64,000 bases of DNA. It comes from Acanthochlamys bracteata (lineage: Eukaryota; Streptophyta; Magnoliopsida; Pandanales; Velloziaceae). The stretch lies in the NCBI GenBank assembly GCA_019914995.1, contig CM034144.1:2759489-2823488 (forward strand), written 5' to 3'. The notes under the pieces are model-generated. The model saw only the letters and a program-made list of their open reading frames with translations, did no database searches and had not been told where the DNA came from. The position numbers and the translations under genes were made by a program. The stretch's first letter is position 1; each line of letters opens with the position of its first letter. This document shows positions 23,342-36,900 of the stretch, in pieces.

Positions 23342-25383
23342 GAACAGTGATCGCAAGAATTTGCAGTCCTCTAACCGACCGACACTAAGCAGAACAACAT
23401 ATAAAGCCAACCATGACAAGAGAAGAACCGACTCACCGTTCCGGTATATAAATTTTAGTATTCGCTCCTGCTGTGGCAGTGTTCTTCAAGAACTATCTAT
23501 ATATTCATTCTCATCAAGATGTGAGCCCTGTTTGTCCGTCAAACTAATTATTCATTTGCTCACACTTATCTTCGCAGATCTAGAAAATGAATGTGTATCA
23601 ACTCTCACCTGCCAGGAAGGTTCTTCTATCATTTATGAATATATCCACATTTACACCTATATTATGTAAGAATATTTTCTAATAAGGAAACTTGGATGGG
23701 TTGCTCAATGTGGCATCATTCTAGACTCTTGCCAGAAACGCCAAGAAGCTTGAAAAGGGAGAAACATCCCCCTATCACTAAAACAGCATGTTCCATGCAA
23801 ATTATCTAAAAGGAAGCCTTATTAATGTTAACCCTAGAAAGACCTAAGGCTGTTAGATATGTCGGCGGGATACAGCCTCGTTCGGAATGTTTACGTCAAA
23901 ATTAAACACGTCTATTTAATAGCGGAGCTGGCGTTAGAGTCACATAAGACCAGAATGTTGTCGTAGTTTTTGGTTTCGTTTTCGTTTGCTAGGTCGTGTG
24001 TTACCTATAGCTTGTTTAAATATATGCTTCAGGATGAGCGGTGATAGAAACCTTTCATCTTACAATTTGTTGATATGCTTCACAATGTGGTTTCTTAAGA
24101 TTGATAAATTTAAGCGGCCGGATAGCCGCTTCTCATCTAATTTTAACCTTCCACATGTTTAAATTCTTCTCTAGACTTGTTGGTAATTAAAAATATTAGA
24201 ATTTCTTAGAAACCCCATACACCAATCCCACACTTCACATTTGAGCAAACGAGAAATGGAGTGTTGCAACAGGCACGCTGAAAAAATGACTACACTCTAC
24301 TTAACATAATAATTAGTTTTTAATAAAAGATAGCCAGGAAGTGATTGTTCAGTTCAATATATAGAAACTTCTAAATAGAGAAACTTCTCAATGTCACGCA
24401 GTTCTTTTAAATTTAAATACACTTTGGAACATTTTACTACTCATTTAATGATGATAACCAGCAATCACTTCCTATGCATTGTACGATAAAATGGAATTGA
24501 CGATTGGTTCAAAATCATATTCTAATTTCTAGCATTACTAGAGAGGAAGATATGGTCGAAAACTATATTATAATGAAGAGTGACTCGTGAAGAGTACAAA
24601 TAGAAGCTTGCATGTATAAGTTCATTCGCACATATTTGGCATAACCTTTTTAGATAACTTTTAAAATTTGTAAATTCAAAAGAGTTATACATAATGTTTT
24701 ACAAATTTTGCAAAATTTTGAAATATATAATTGTACATTATGAAAGAATTGTATATACAAACTTTTTTCTTAAAAGTTATGAAAAAAATTTGTAAATAAA
24801 AAAACATTTCTTTGTGAATTATTTTTAAAAAAGCTTTAATATTTATCGGTCAAACGTTTTTCGTGATATAAAGTGAGAAATCACTAAAATTTTATAAAAG
24901 GCAAAAATAAAAAGAAAGCTTAAATTTGACTCTGGGTCCTAACGTTGCATGAACAACTATGTAAAGGAAAAAATCAAATATCTATGGACTTTATTTCATG
25001 GTTTCCTTTTTATTTTTGAGAAATTGTGATGCATTATATTCCCAACCTTGTCAAAATACAAGTCATCTCATTCTCTCCCACTTAGCAGTTGGGGAATAAA
25101 CTCATGTGCGTGACAAGAGAATTTTGTTATTTAAAATAGGGTTAAATTTTTTGGTAGCAAGTTATATATTGAGCATGACTTGGAAGATAATTGAAAGACA
25201 TTTTAGTTGGTGTTGCTGGTGGGTGGTGGCGTTGGGTGACATAACCTTTCACCTGAATCCTTTTACAGACACAAGTAAAGACACCACCATTCATTCATTT
25301 AATTTAGACAAAGAAACCTTCAATTATTAACAAATCAACCAAAGCAAAATAAAAAGTTTAATGTACGAAAAAATAACTATTCC
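23342..25383. other. Intergenic, upstream of the IRX15-like gene
   Basis: No gene recognised. The stretch 24637-24900 is an AT-rich, partly self-complementary segment (TAACTTTTAAAATTTGTAAA against TTTACAAATTTTTTTCATAAC), possibly a MITE. A 74-codon open stretch at 25106 and a 102-codon one at 23361 have no signature. Confidence 0.35.
25205..25212 (+). promoter_or_regulatory. Possible secondary-wall MYB element
   Basis: AGTTGGTG fits the degenerate MYB46-class/SMRE site about 400 bases upstream of the IRX15-like ATG. The motif is short and expected by chance about once per kb, so it only hints at regulation together with xylan synthesis. Confidence 0.2.
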
Positions 25384-25384
25384 T

Positions 25385-25393
25385 TATTTAAAT
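25385..25393 (+). promoter_or_regulatory. Possible TATA box of the IRX15-like gene
   Basis: TATTTAAAT about 220 bases upstream of the ATG would give a leader of roughly 190 bases that includes a GA-rich tract (25480-25510) and a long T run (about 25541-25561). Confidence 0.3.
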
Positions 25394-25610
25394 GAACATA
25401 TTGTAGCTGAAACACCCCAGAAAGAATCAAAGATTTTAGTCATCAAACAGATATTCTCAAGACCTTCTCTCATTCTGCCAAGGAGAGAACGAAGAGAGGA
25501 GAGAGGGAGGGAACCCAACTTTGTCACGTCTTTCTCGTTTCTTTTTTTTTTTTTTTTTTTTCATTTTTCTCTACCAAAACAAAACAATTTTGTTCAATTC
25601 GTTCTTAAAA

Positions 25611-26654
25611 ATGAAGGGAGTCAGCAATGCAAGATTCATTCTTCTTCACCCACCAGCACAACACAAGTCCGGTAACGGCAACGGCAGCGGTAGTCTATCT
25701 ACGTTGTTAGGCTCTCATCAACGTCTCTGGCTCATAGCATTCGTCTCATTCTTCACCTTCGCTTCTTTACTAACGCTCCTCACTACTTCATCTTCATCGT
25801 CTTCTCCCGACTCGAAGCATTTCTCTTCATCCTCAGTGTCTAAGACTACAGTCAGCGACGACAAATTGTTGTCTCAGCATTCTGATTTCAAGATGAACTT
25901 CCGAGTTGGATCTCCTGGTTTAGAAACGCACGTGTTCGACGCGTTGGTTCACTACGCGTCAACAGCGTCGCTCTCTAACGCCAACGGTGGCCGTATGGCC
26001 GACACTGAAATCCAGGCGATCTCTGCTGTTCTTCGTCGTCGGGCACCGTGCAATTTGTTAGTGTTTGGCCTGGGCCGAGAGAGTCTTCTGTGGCGATCAC
26101 TTAACCATGGTGGTCGCACAGTCTTCCTTGATGAAAACGAGTACTACATGAACCGTTTCGAAGAACGGCACCCGGGTCTTGAAGCTTACGATGTCGCCTA
26201 CACAACGAAGGTAAGCGAACTCAACGATCTCTTAGCAACTGCGCGTTATCAAGTGAACGGCGACTGTAGGCCGGTGCAGAATCTTTTGTTCTCTGATTGC
26301 CGACTTGGGATTAATGATTTGCCGAACCAGTTGTACGACGTATCTTGGGACGTTATACTTGTTGATGGGCCAAGAGGGTACGCAGCAGCTTCACCGGGAC
26401 GTATGTCGGCGATATTCACTGCAGCTGTTATGGCGCGGTCGGCGGGAACCGCAGGGTCCACGGAGGTACTGGTTCATGACTATGAAAGAAAGGTGGAGAA
26501 ACTTTGCAGTGAGGAGTTTCTGTGTAATGAGAACCTTGTTGGTGCTACTGGGCAGCTGGCGCATTTCGTTATTCATCGAGGTACTGCCGCCGTTGCGACG
26601 AGAGAAGGGTTTTGCGCTAACCGGACTGTGGCGGCCGCCGGAAACTCTTTGTAG
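25611..26654 (+). CDS. IRX15-L: IRX15/IRX15-L-like DUF579 protein of xylan biosynthesis
   Basis: Intronless, 347 residues, starting MKGVSNARFILLHPP at the first ATG after a T-rich leader. The upstream open frame lacks an ATG. A short cytosolic N-terminus is followed by one transmembrane anchor at about 39-59 (LWLIAFVSFFTFASLLTLL), a Ser-rich stem (60-90) and a lumenal DUF579 domain (about 100-330). Typical motifs are NLLVFGLGRESLLW (148-161), FLDENEYYMNRFE (172-184), WDVILVDGPRGY (246-257) and VLVHDYERKVEK (286-297). The topology is that of a Golgi type II protein. Relatives GXM1-3 methylate glucuronic acid on xylan; IRX15 and IRX15-L are needed for normal xylan chain length, with the exact activity unsettled to my knowledge. 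The MKG...LLHP N-terminus and RLWL anchor point to the IRX15 rather than the GXM branch. No breaks or odd features. Confidence 0.9.
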   Translation: MKGVSNARFILLHPPAQHKSGNGNGSGSLSTLLGSHQRLWLIAFVSFFTFASLLTLLTTSSSSSSPDSKHFSSSSVSKTTVSDDKLLSQHSDFKMNFRVGSPGLETHVFDALVHYASTASLSNANGGRMADTEIQAISAVLRRRAPCNLLVFGLGRESLLWRSLNHGGRTVFLDENEYYMNRFEERHPGLEAYDVAYTTKVSELNDLLATARYQVNGDCRPVQNLLFSDCRLGINDLPNQLYDVSWDVILVDGPRGYAAASPGRMSAIFTAAVMARSAGTAGSTEVLVHDYERKVEKLCSEEFLCNENLVGATGQLAHFVIHRGTAAVATREGFCANRTVAAAGNSL

Positions 26655-28074
26655 TTTATTATTATTATAGTTAAGATTTTAGCAGTGCTTGTTATTCTTC
26701 GTTGTTGTTGCTGTGAAATATTGTTAATTGTTTACTGAGAAGAGAATCAATAGGAAAAACAAATGAAAGGTGACACCTACAAATGCTGTCATTTTTTAGG
26801 TTTTGCAAATATTTTTTGTTTGTGATAATTTGAATGGAAAGATGGGGAGAGTGGGAAGCACGAAGCGCATTGAATTAATTTGTGTTTATATATTTCCTGG
26901 TCTTTCGGAAAGAAAAAGCATTCTTCCATTCAATTTCGAAGACCAAGAAATTATTGACGGCAAGAAATTAAATTATTATTTTATACCATCCAAGTAGTGG
27001 TAATTAATCGCAAGTAACGTTAATTATTGCAGTGCAATATCTGTCCATCTTTACTTCCTTACAAGAGATTGGAGGTTTTAATTTGAATTTCAGAAGCTTG
27101 CTATGATTACAGATGAATCCTTTTAAGAATATGAAAATATAATATAAAAGCTAGAGAAGTTATCTACGAAATAAAGCTGTGAGATTAACCGTATATTTGA
27201 ATATATAGAAAAAATAAAAGTAAAAAAACAGATAACAAACACATGAAAAAGATAATAAAAGTACCGATAGAATAAAATAATTATTTAATTTTATAATATT
27301 TAAATGATAATAAATTAATTATATTTGAATATATGAATAAATAAATTAGTAATGATAGTAATTTCTTATAAAAAATTCAAATATTTTTTTATCAAAATTA
27401 ATCTATTTTTTATTAATATAACCACAAATTAATTTTTAAATAAATTCTATTAAAATAATTTTTCTTATATTAATCTACTTTTATATTTATGTTATATATA
27501 AGTTAACTAATTATATCAATTATTAAATATAAAAAATAATCATATAATTTATTATTTTTTTACTAATTTACATGAATTGAAATAAACATATATAAATTAC
27601 TATATCAAAAATAACATGTGTTAATTAAAAATATTTATAAAATAAATATTAAAAAAATCTCATTATATTTTTAAATTTTTATATAAGTTCTTTAAATAAT
27701 TATAAAAAATATAAAATTCAAAATTCAAAAATTACATTTAGATATGCAAATAGCCCAATAATATAGCAGGATGTTCGTCTCCACAGATACCACAGCAGTT
27801 AAGACTCTGTATTCTGTAAGTACTCCTCGCGAACAAGCAAGGCCCACCTTACTGCATATACATATTAATGTTTTGTGTCAATGAATTTAGAATTATATCC
27901 TATAATTTTATTATTTTTGAAAAAAAGTTTATGATCCTAATTATATATTTATTTCTAAAATGATGTATTTGTATGAAATTATGATCCACATTTATTTTAA
28001 ACATGATTTATTCTTTTTGGATAATTTTAGCATAATTAGATCCTTAATATATGCTATTTATATGCAATATGCTT
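26655..28074. other. Intergenic, very AT-rich
   Basis: Contains the 3' flank of the IRX15-like gene and, from about 27120 to 27740, nearly continuous A/T-rich DNA. No gene or clear repeat ends seen. The left end of the CACTA-like element, if present, would lie here but was not found. Confidence 0.4.
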
Positions 28075-28410
28075 AATAAGATGTTGATATGATGTGATTA
28101 TGCGGCTAGCATGATAAGGTCGACAAGTGGGATGTGTGGAAGCGTTGGAATCTCATTTTGAGATACGATGAGCAAAATAGATTCAAGTTTGCATTGTTTT
28201 GATTTTGTTATAAAATAGTATAGTTTAAAATAATTTAAGAGACCAAAATGTAGAATAAGATACTAATTGATATAAAATTAGTGCTGGCATGATCGGCTCG
28301 ACGATTTGACTTGTACGAAACATCGAAATCACATTTTGAGGTGCGACAAGTAAGATCCAAGTAGTTTTACATTATTGAATTACATTTTATTATAAAATAC
28401 ATGTGTAAGT
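28075..28410 (+). repeat. Two diverged units of the ~180-bp repeat
   Basis: TTATAAAATA recurs at 28208 and 28390 (offset 182), with shared neighbours GCATGATAAGGTCGAC/GCATGATCGGCTCGAC and ATTTTGAGATACGA/ATTTTGAGGTGCGA. The units are recognisably related to the five-unit array at 57.85-58.76 kb (TTTTGTTATAAAA..., ...GGTCAAAATG). Confidence 0.55.
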
Positions 28411-29263
28411 TACAAATAGTTAAAGATTGTTTAATATATAGCTCAATTTTGTTAAAACTTTTATTTATTTGTACTTCAAATGCGTGATCACTTGCTTTTT
28501 TTTTTTTTTCTTGCCAAAAATATGTTCTCGATGGTTGGTGTTATTGATTTGTCCTATTTTATTGTATTAAACAATAGAACGAATTACTAATTTTGTTAAT
28601 TTTCTATTATTTTATCAAAATAATGATTAAATTATATTTTATTAAATGTTAGTAAATTATTAATATAATTTATGTACTTTTATTTTTTTATTTATGATTT
28701 AATTAGTGTGTATATGGTATACTATTTTATAATATAAAAAATATTTATAAAATTTAAAATTAATAGAATTAGCGATTAGCAACGAGCTAATCGCTATTGG
28801 GAAAAAACATGACTAAGTACAAATAGTCACCGATAAGTATATTCACAACCGTAAAGCACTTCTCACAAATGCAAAAGAACACGACCAAAGCATTCCATAG
28901 TCACTGTTGACTATAGTGACCAATTGAATCTGGTTGCCAATAAGTTGCAGGTTATGCATTTCTGTCTCACTGAATTAGTCGTTAGTAGCTAAATAGCTAC
29001 GTTTTGACCTAGCCGCAAATACTATATCTGCGACCAAGACGTTCTGGTCGCTGATGTTTTGACCAGAGCTAATTGTGTAGATTTGGTCGCACATACTTGT
29101 ATAGTGTCGGTTGCAGATAGTGTTCACATTTACGAATAGCTGAAGTTTCCAATCGTAGTAGCTATCAGTGACCGACATTTCTAATCACTAAAGATAACAA
29201 CGACTGATTTCTTGCATTCACAATCGTCATTGTTGGCCACAAATGGTGTATTATGTTGTAGTG
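28411..29263. mobile_element. CACTA-like element, right terminal part
   Basis: The sequence ends GGTGTATTATGTTGTAGTG, whose complement CACTACAACATAATACACC is a standard CACTA terminus. The last 500 bases (from about 28765) are packed with short direct and inverted subterminal motifs around GCGAC/GTCGC/GGTCGC, the expected transposase-binding arrangement. No transposase exon and no left end were recognised. It probably includes the adjacent ~180-bp units to the left. Confidence 0.65.
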
Positions 29264-30979
29264 TTTAATCGTTCAACTAATGATTTGTTGAAAATTTTAT
29301 GTTGACAAAATTAGGCATATTAATTCCATAAGGTGAAAGAGTTGGTTATGAACTCAATCATTTGGGATTGAATAAAATTCCCTTGGCGTAATTAGTGTAT
29401 GATGCTACATTATTCTCAGGATTAATTAATTCCTCTATTATATTTTCAATTGACATCAATATTATCGAGATGTCCAATCTTGTTAGGTCAATACACAATG
29501 AAATGATCGCCGGGAGACGTTCGTACCAATTAAAGCGACTAATATGAAAAACGTATTAGGTTTCGTGCCAAAACCCTTAGCTCTTTTACTCAGGAAGATA
29601 GTTTGAAATAATAACCTTTCATTTTTGTATCAGTTGCTGGTTGCTCTTGTGGTAGGACACCGTCGTGAGAATTTTACGCTACCGTTTAATTAGTGGTTGC
29701 AAATGATGCCGATTGTTTTTTAGAATTTGAGAATCAAAAGGATGGGCGTCCCTTGCTTCGTTCTTTCAGATTCTCATGAGCTCATCCATGGCCATAGCAT
29801 TTATGTTTTAGGTAGTACCATGGAAATGCTTTGTACACTATTTTTGTACAGCTTTTTTAGTAGTACGAGAGAATGCAAGATGCTATCTCATAAACGGATG
29901 TTAAGATTAGTTATGAATTTTGAAGAGAACTATGGATATTGTTTTTAAACTTTTTGATATATACTTGTTTCAATCCACCGTTTACTCAAACATGTATAAA
30001 TGGTAGACGAGTCAAAGTGGTTCTTGTACGGGCCCAGCTGCAGCACGCAATGCTGTAACTTGAGCGGTAGAGAATAACAAGGGCATTAGTTTCATTTGTG
30101 CGTAACCAAAATTTTATTGGTATAACATTGTTCGTCTAAATAGCAGTTGGCAACCATATATAGTATATTGGTAGTGTTTGAAAATATTTATGATATTATT
30201 TTTTATTTCAGAATAACTCTCGCATTTTGAATTAAATCTTCTACATTATTTTTTTTAAAAATTAAAATTTGATAAATACAGATGAATTATAGATAATACT
30301 ATTTTTTATATATCATTTTTATTTTTTTTAAAATCAAAAGTAAAGTTCGTTTTTTTAAAAAGCTCTAAACTAAACTTTTTACTTTAAACACCCGATATCT
30401 TTGGATTCATCCACTACGTAATATAAGTGAGAACGCTACTTTAGTTATCGTTCCTTCCCAGATTCGAGAAGTTCAACATTCGTATACCATGTCTGCAACT
30501 TTGATTGGAAAAGAGAGATTTTCATCAAAGTCCTGAGACAATAGAAGAAACCATAAGTAACTCCCAGTTATTACTAAAAATTATAGAGCTATGAAACGAA
30601 CAGAAGTTGTCCATGATTGCTATTGCAGAATGTCAGTAAATAACAAGCCACGAGTACGACAATCATGCAAATTTTCAACTATTGGAGCACGAAAATAATT
30701 ATAACTACTAAATGATTATACATTTTGGACATAATTTTACAATAGCATTCATCCTGTACGGATATTCTGTCATACTGATCAAGCTAATTTTGTTAATAGA
30801 GGCATTACACAGATGCTTCATACTTAAGAACTTCAAAGGAACCTGTGTCGGGACAAATACAAGCTGAAACAGCAGTAGTAGGAAAACTTAATTAATTTAA
30901 ATGTTGCTACAAGTTCCTTGGTCCATCAGAAATGGATCCAAAATTGTCAGGATCAAATCAAATTCAGATACTTCTTGCA
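29264..30979. other. Intergenic between CACTA-like end and pseudokinase 3' end
   Basis: No gene recognised. The stretch about 30170-30395 is AT-rich with TAGTGTTTGAAAATA and TTTAAACACCCG near its ends, possibly another short MITE. The right-hand part likely contains the 3' UTR of the minus-strand pseudokinase gene. Confidence 0.35.
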
Positions 30980-33900
30980 CTAGGAAATGTGAGTAGGATC
31001 TAGATCATTATCCTCCATTTCGACTTCCTTTACTTCCTGAATCATTTTGAGCACTTGCCATGTAGTTGGCCTGCTCTCTGGAGAAGATTTGACACAGGCT
31101 GCTACAATACCGACCAGCATCATTAACCGCTCATCTTCAGTTGCATCATCATCTCTTACAGAACGGACCCATACTGGAAGATCAGTTGCAATTAGGACTG
31201 GGTGTTCCAAAGGGGGTTTCCCTGTAAGTAGCTCCAACAATAGCACACCAAAAGCATAAATATCTGATTTCGCAGTCAACCGTCTGTTTGATTTCCTGGT
31301 CTCAGGTGCTCTGTAACCAGAGTGATCCTCGCCCTCTGATGGTTCCACAAGCAATGCAAGGCAACTATCTGCAAGGCAGGCCTCGAAATCTGATCCAAGA
31401 AGCACATTGGATGACTTGACATTGCCATGGACCAGCCTGGATGCTTGGTGAATGTAGGCAAGGCCCTGCGCCACATCTTCTGCTATCTTCAAGCAAGATG
31501 TCCAATGGAGAGGTTTCGCTCTAGATGATCGTGAACCTACATTATAAATTACACTTCAGGTGGAGGAAAATATTATAAATGAGGCCAATGTGTAACTGCA
31601 GCATTTTGTCTGCATTTAGAGGTCATCTCTTAAAGGATGACTTCATCAACCAGCTCTTGTGGCTTAAAATTACATGACACGTTTTCATTTTCCACTTAGA
31701 TAAATATGACTGGTAAGAGATCATTGATAAATTCACTAGAAGCATGTAGAAGAACCACGAATCTAGCATGTGACACTAAATGGTACATAGATAAAATATA
31801 ATCCCCAGCTCAAAATGAAAACAAGGAGCAGGAAGACTTTTTATGTAGTATTGTGACATATTTGAAAAGAAAATGTACTAATGAGGCTCTAACATATAGA
31901 TTTAGAGCATGACCTGATAAGCCCTCAACAGAATGGGGAGGAAAAGGCAAATTACACATATGCATTATTTATAGCAAAAAAAGGGAAGACATGAATTCAG
32001 CTTCCCAACTCATTATTCTCCAGAGTATGTAAAATAGATGCAATTTTTAAAAAAAGTGTGCGCTGTCACAAGGCTCTGTAGTTGCGCAAGCCTAAGAGCA
32101 AGCAACTACCACGTTTAAATGACTACAAGTCAAGGGGCTCGCTGTGCATCAGCATACAAACTGGATAAGCTAAGGGATCAGACATGATAAGAGGCTATAG
32201 AAAGTTTAAATGTTCACCATTGCGTATTTGTGCATGATATACAAATTTTCTATCCCATAAATGTGTCTCACTTGTATCCCATTCAGACAGTTCGGTATCT
32301 GTCCAACTCAAGCTCCTGTTAAAATAGAAGACCTCAACAGAATCCCATTTTTCAGAGATCTTGAATTCACATTGATGACGATCATATGAGTGGGACACAA
32401 GATAGGACGCATCCATGAGCTAGAAGAGTTGAATTTTTAAGAATAACAAAGACGTGTTCCATATGATCTGAAGTTCACTTGCAAAGTTCATACTGCACAA
32501 GGTAATAATTCATAAAACTGATTTCAACATTCAACGAATATATGCACCATAATGATTATGTAACTGCTCTACAGAAAGTGGAGGAGATAACTGGGTTTGA
32601 ACTTATCTAGTTTCATGAAAGTGTGTCATTAAGTTTGAAGTTGCTCTTTCTAAGTCAACAAATAATACATGACGGCCACAATATTTCCTATATCAACTCC
32701 CTATGCAGATAGTACTACTTTGAGTTGTTCAAGAGTATCCCAAAACACCTATTATTCCTCGAGTCATTGGAATGTTTCTAGTTCGACTATATCCATTTTC
32801 CACATCCTCCTTCAATTTGATTTTACACAATACCAACCTCTTTGTTCCATCTGTACAAAGTTAATAGAAATAACCTATCCATCAAATTGCAAACTACTAG
32901 CTCTTATGTGGACTTTTACATATATAAACAACAACATACTAAACCTTTATCCCACTTGAGTGGGATCGGCCATATTAATTTGTTTTTCCATTCTGTTCGA
33001 TTATAAATCAAATTCAATGTAAAATTTAATTCCTCTAAATCATTACCAACCACCCTATGCCAATTTAATTTTAGTCTATCCCTTTTTTTCTAAATTGTTT
33101 AAATGAAATCGCATCACTCTTATACACGGCAACATCTTCAAGTCTATGTAAGATATGTCCTTTTTTAACCTAAACGTATCTTTTCTTAACTTGTCCTCAA
33201 TCGGCCCGACAGTTACTAGTTGGTGTACATTCTCATTTCATATTTTGTCCATTCTAAAATATACCACACATCGATTTTAACATCCTTATTTCCGCTAAGT
33301 TATGTTATGGACATCTTGACCTTTGATAACCCAATACCCACTACCATATAACATTAGAAGCGGATGACTGTTATGTAAAACTGGTCTTTAACCTTAAAGG
33401 AATTTTCTTATTACAAAATATTCCAATAGCATATCGTCATTTCATCCATCATATTTTAATCTTATGTATAACTCTTTCAATTCTTCATTCCTTATAAGTA
33501 ATCGAATCTAAATATTTAAAACTATCATTTCGCAGTATAGCATAATCCTCTGTGATAGCAATAGTTTTATCATTATACTTATTTTAATAAAATGATAATG
33601 TGTGTATTGTATTGATTACTTAATTTAAAACTCTTAAATTTTAAGGTAATCTTCTAACTTCCAATTTATAGTTTAATCTCTTATTTCCCTTGTCAACTAA
33701 AATTATAGGCAAATAGCATGCACCACTGTACCTCATTCTAAAAATGTCGAATGAGTTCATCCATTCTAAGACAAAAAGATAAAAGACTTAAAGCTGAATC
33801 TTCATTTAAATCTATATTAATAAGAAATTCTACTATTATCATCATTAGAATGTACTCGAGTAATCATAACCTTAATGATCTTTATGCATATATATATAAT

Positions 33901-36900
33901 ACATATGTATGTATACGTATATATACGTACATACATATAACATACATATATTAGGTATATATTTTTTGTCTAACACCAACCATAATACTTCTCTAGTTAC
34001 TATATAGGTATTGCTCCTCTATATATTTTTCTTCAATTTTCTAATTAGATAATCGCTTCCATAGTAGATCTCCTTAACATATAACTAGACTGATTATCTG
34101 AAATTTTCAAATACATCTTAAACTATATTTAATAACCCTCTCAGACAATTTCATATTATAGCTCATGAGTTTCATTGCTCTATATTTAGTAAAATCTTGA
34201 ATGTCTCTCTTATAGTTGTAAATTGACATTAGATTACTTTCCCTCAATTTATGTGGCATCTTTTCTCTTATTAAAATAACATAACAAATTTGTTTGCCAA
34301 CTAATACTCACTTGACCTCAATGCCTCTACTTCAATTGGGATTCCATCTAAAAAATGGCATTTTTTATCTTCATCTTATCAGAGCTTTCCTAACTTCTGA
34401 TGAGTGGATATTTCTAATAGAACTAACATTTTTATCTAAATTAGCATCCATCAAATCAGTTATATCCAAAACATGCCTTTCATTACATAATTTATTAAAA
34501 TAAATCCACAATCTATTTATGATATCATTACTACAGAACAATACAGAATGGTTCTCTTCCTTAATACATTTAATTTGATTTATATCTCTACTTTCTTTTT
34601 CTATCCGACGTGCAATTATATAGATAACATTATTTTCCTCTTTAGTACCCCAAATATTTATATAATTTTACATATTCTATAATGAGACTCACTAATTGTT
34701 TTTTATTTTACTTCTGTATTTGCTGGCTTATATTTCTCAAAAGTATCTAGATTATTTTCTTTTGTTAGATTTCTGTAAAATTTTATTTTATGTTTGCCTA
34801 CGTTTTGTACATTTCCTTCCCACCACCAAGTTTCTTTATTTGGAGATTTTTCAACCTTCAATTCTCATAAGACTTTTTTTATGTTTCTAATGCAATTAGT
34901 CATTTCCACCCATATCATGTTACTATCTCTGTCTACATCATTATTTACCTTCTCAAGATTCGGTTTATAACTACTCCTTATTTATCTCTATGCAAGTTCC
35001 GCAATCTCGTTCTAGGTATTCCATTAGAAGTCTCACTTCTTTTTTAAAAATAATAGCCAACAACACTAACCTATATTGCACAATTAAACACTCTACAGGG
35101 ATTAACATTATGGTCCTTAGAGGATAACCTATCTACCCGCCTAGTGAGAATGTACTCTATTTAGCTGTATGTTTGTCCATTCCTATAGTTATAAGATGAT
35201 TATCTCATTTTTAAAATTTTTTTAAAATACATTAGCCAAACTAAAATCTAAATAGTGTTATCTTTTTCATTACAATCTTTATAACTAAAAATTTTCGTGC
35301 ACTCTTTCATACCATGTTATTTTTCCCTACGTGGCTATGTAAATCACCTCCTTCAAACATTTTATTTTGTTTACGAATTGCCTGAATTAACCTACTTTGT
35401 TTTTCTAAAATTGTTATTTTATAACTATATCTAATCCTATCAGAGAAGCATAAACGCGAATAACAATAACCGACTCCATTCCTAAAAGCACAACCAATAT
35501 AATTCTTTCACCAATCCGTTTCACTTCTACAATCTCATTTTTATAGACACGGTTCAAGATAATTCCTACACCATTTGTATTCTTCACTTCATCTGTATGC
35601 CAAAATTTATAACTTGTGTTTCCTAATTTTCTTACCTTCTCACCGACCCACTTAATTTCTTATATGCAAGCAATGTTAGTTTTCCTTCTAAGCATTACCT
35701 CAACCAATTTCAAAAATTTACTTATCCGCGTTCTAATATTCCAAATTCTCAATCCTAACAGTAGTATTATAGACAAGATATTTTAGCCGCTTCCGTCCAC
35801 TAGATCGCGATAGCCCTTGCAATTTATCGACATTCCCAGGTGTTGAGGTGTTTGCGCGTCTTTTAGGACGCGCCCTAACAAATTCTTGCTCATATCTCAC
35901 TACACACGAGCTCCGATGCAATGCATAGCTAGTAGAGTATGCTCCAAACAGATTTGGAAATGAATTAATGTTATGAGAATTGACAAAATTTTACGCTGGT
36001 TATCAACCTACCGCAACTCTCTTTACCCTGATTTGGGACTGGCTATTTAAAAACATAGGCAGAGTTGGCCTTTTACATATACCATAAAAATAAGGAAATG
36101 CCAATATGCCAGACATTAACTGCCTATGTTATAGTGATAAAATTAGTTGTAAGAGCCTCCTACACCCACTCCTGTCTCATCTACTAAAGGAGTTGGGATC
36201 AACATCACCAGAAAACTTGAATGAGCTACTCAAAAACTCAAACCATTATGCCCTAATGGTGATACTGTGGTTCTGACCAAATGTCGCACTCGGTGTCTAA
36301 CTTTAACTACATCTTAATACCAATATCTTACTTATAATATAGATGAATACACATTGGTACCAAAATATATTCATAGGAAGCTGAGTGAGACACTTCATAA
36401 TACATGACATATCATTCTTATGAATTACTATTGGACAAAGCAAGAAACTCAAATTCAATCAAGAGATGATGAGATCACATTAAATAATTAAGGCATTACT
36501 TTGATCCATCAATAGCTTTCACAAAACTTTTGAATGGCTTGAGATAATAGCTACTTGATTTTCATTTATATTACCACTTTCACAATTTACTATGCAGAAA
36601 ATTTTTTCAAAGAAATCCATGGCTACAATTTCATGTAATGGCTACATTAACTATCTTTATATTACAGTCTTATGTCACTAAGACCTAGTTTGTTAGAAAT
36701 TTGAGACATAAAATGAATGATCTTACTATATTCCTTTAAAGTTTTATTATATGTATCAAAGAGGAATAAGAAAAGAATAAGTAACTTATGTTTCTTAATG
36801 TTCAAGAAGCAGTCTAAGATAATCCCATAAAGGAACAATAACAATGAGTTCAATTTATATTTTCAAAGTGCATATTCATAGTTAAACTTGATGAATATCT

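Noticed and set aside
25521..25610. Phe-rich N-terminal extension of the IRX15-like protein
   Set aside because: It begins with TTG and is the translation of the T-run in the leader; the family N-terminus starts at the ATG at 25611.
33890..33955. Possible regulatory palindrome ATACGTATATATACGTA
   Set aside because: Part of a TA-rich microsatellite within a dead LINE in an intron.
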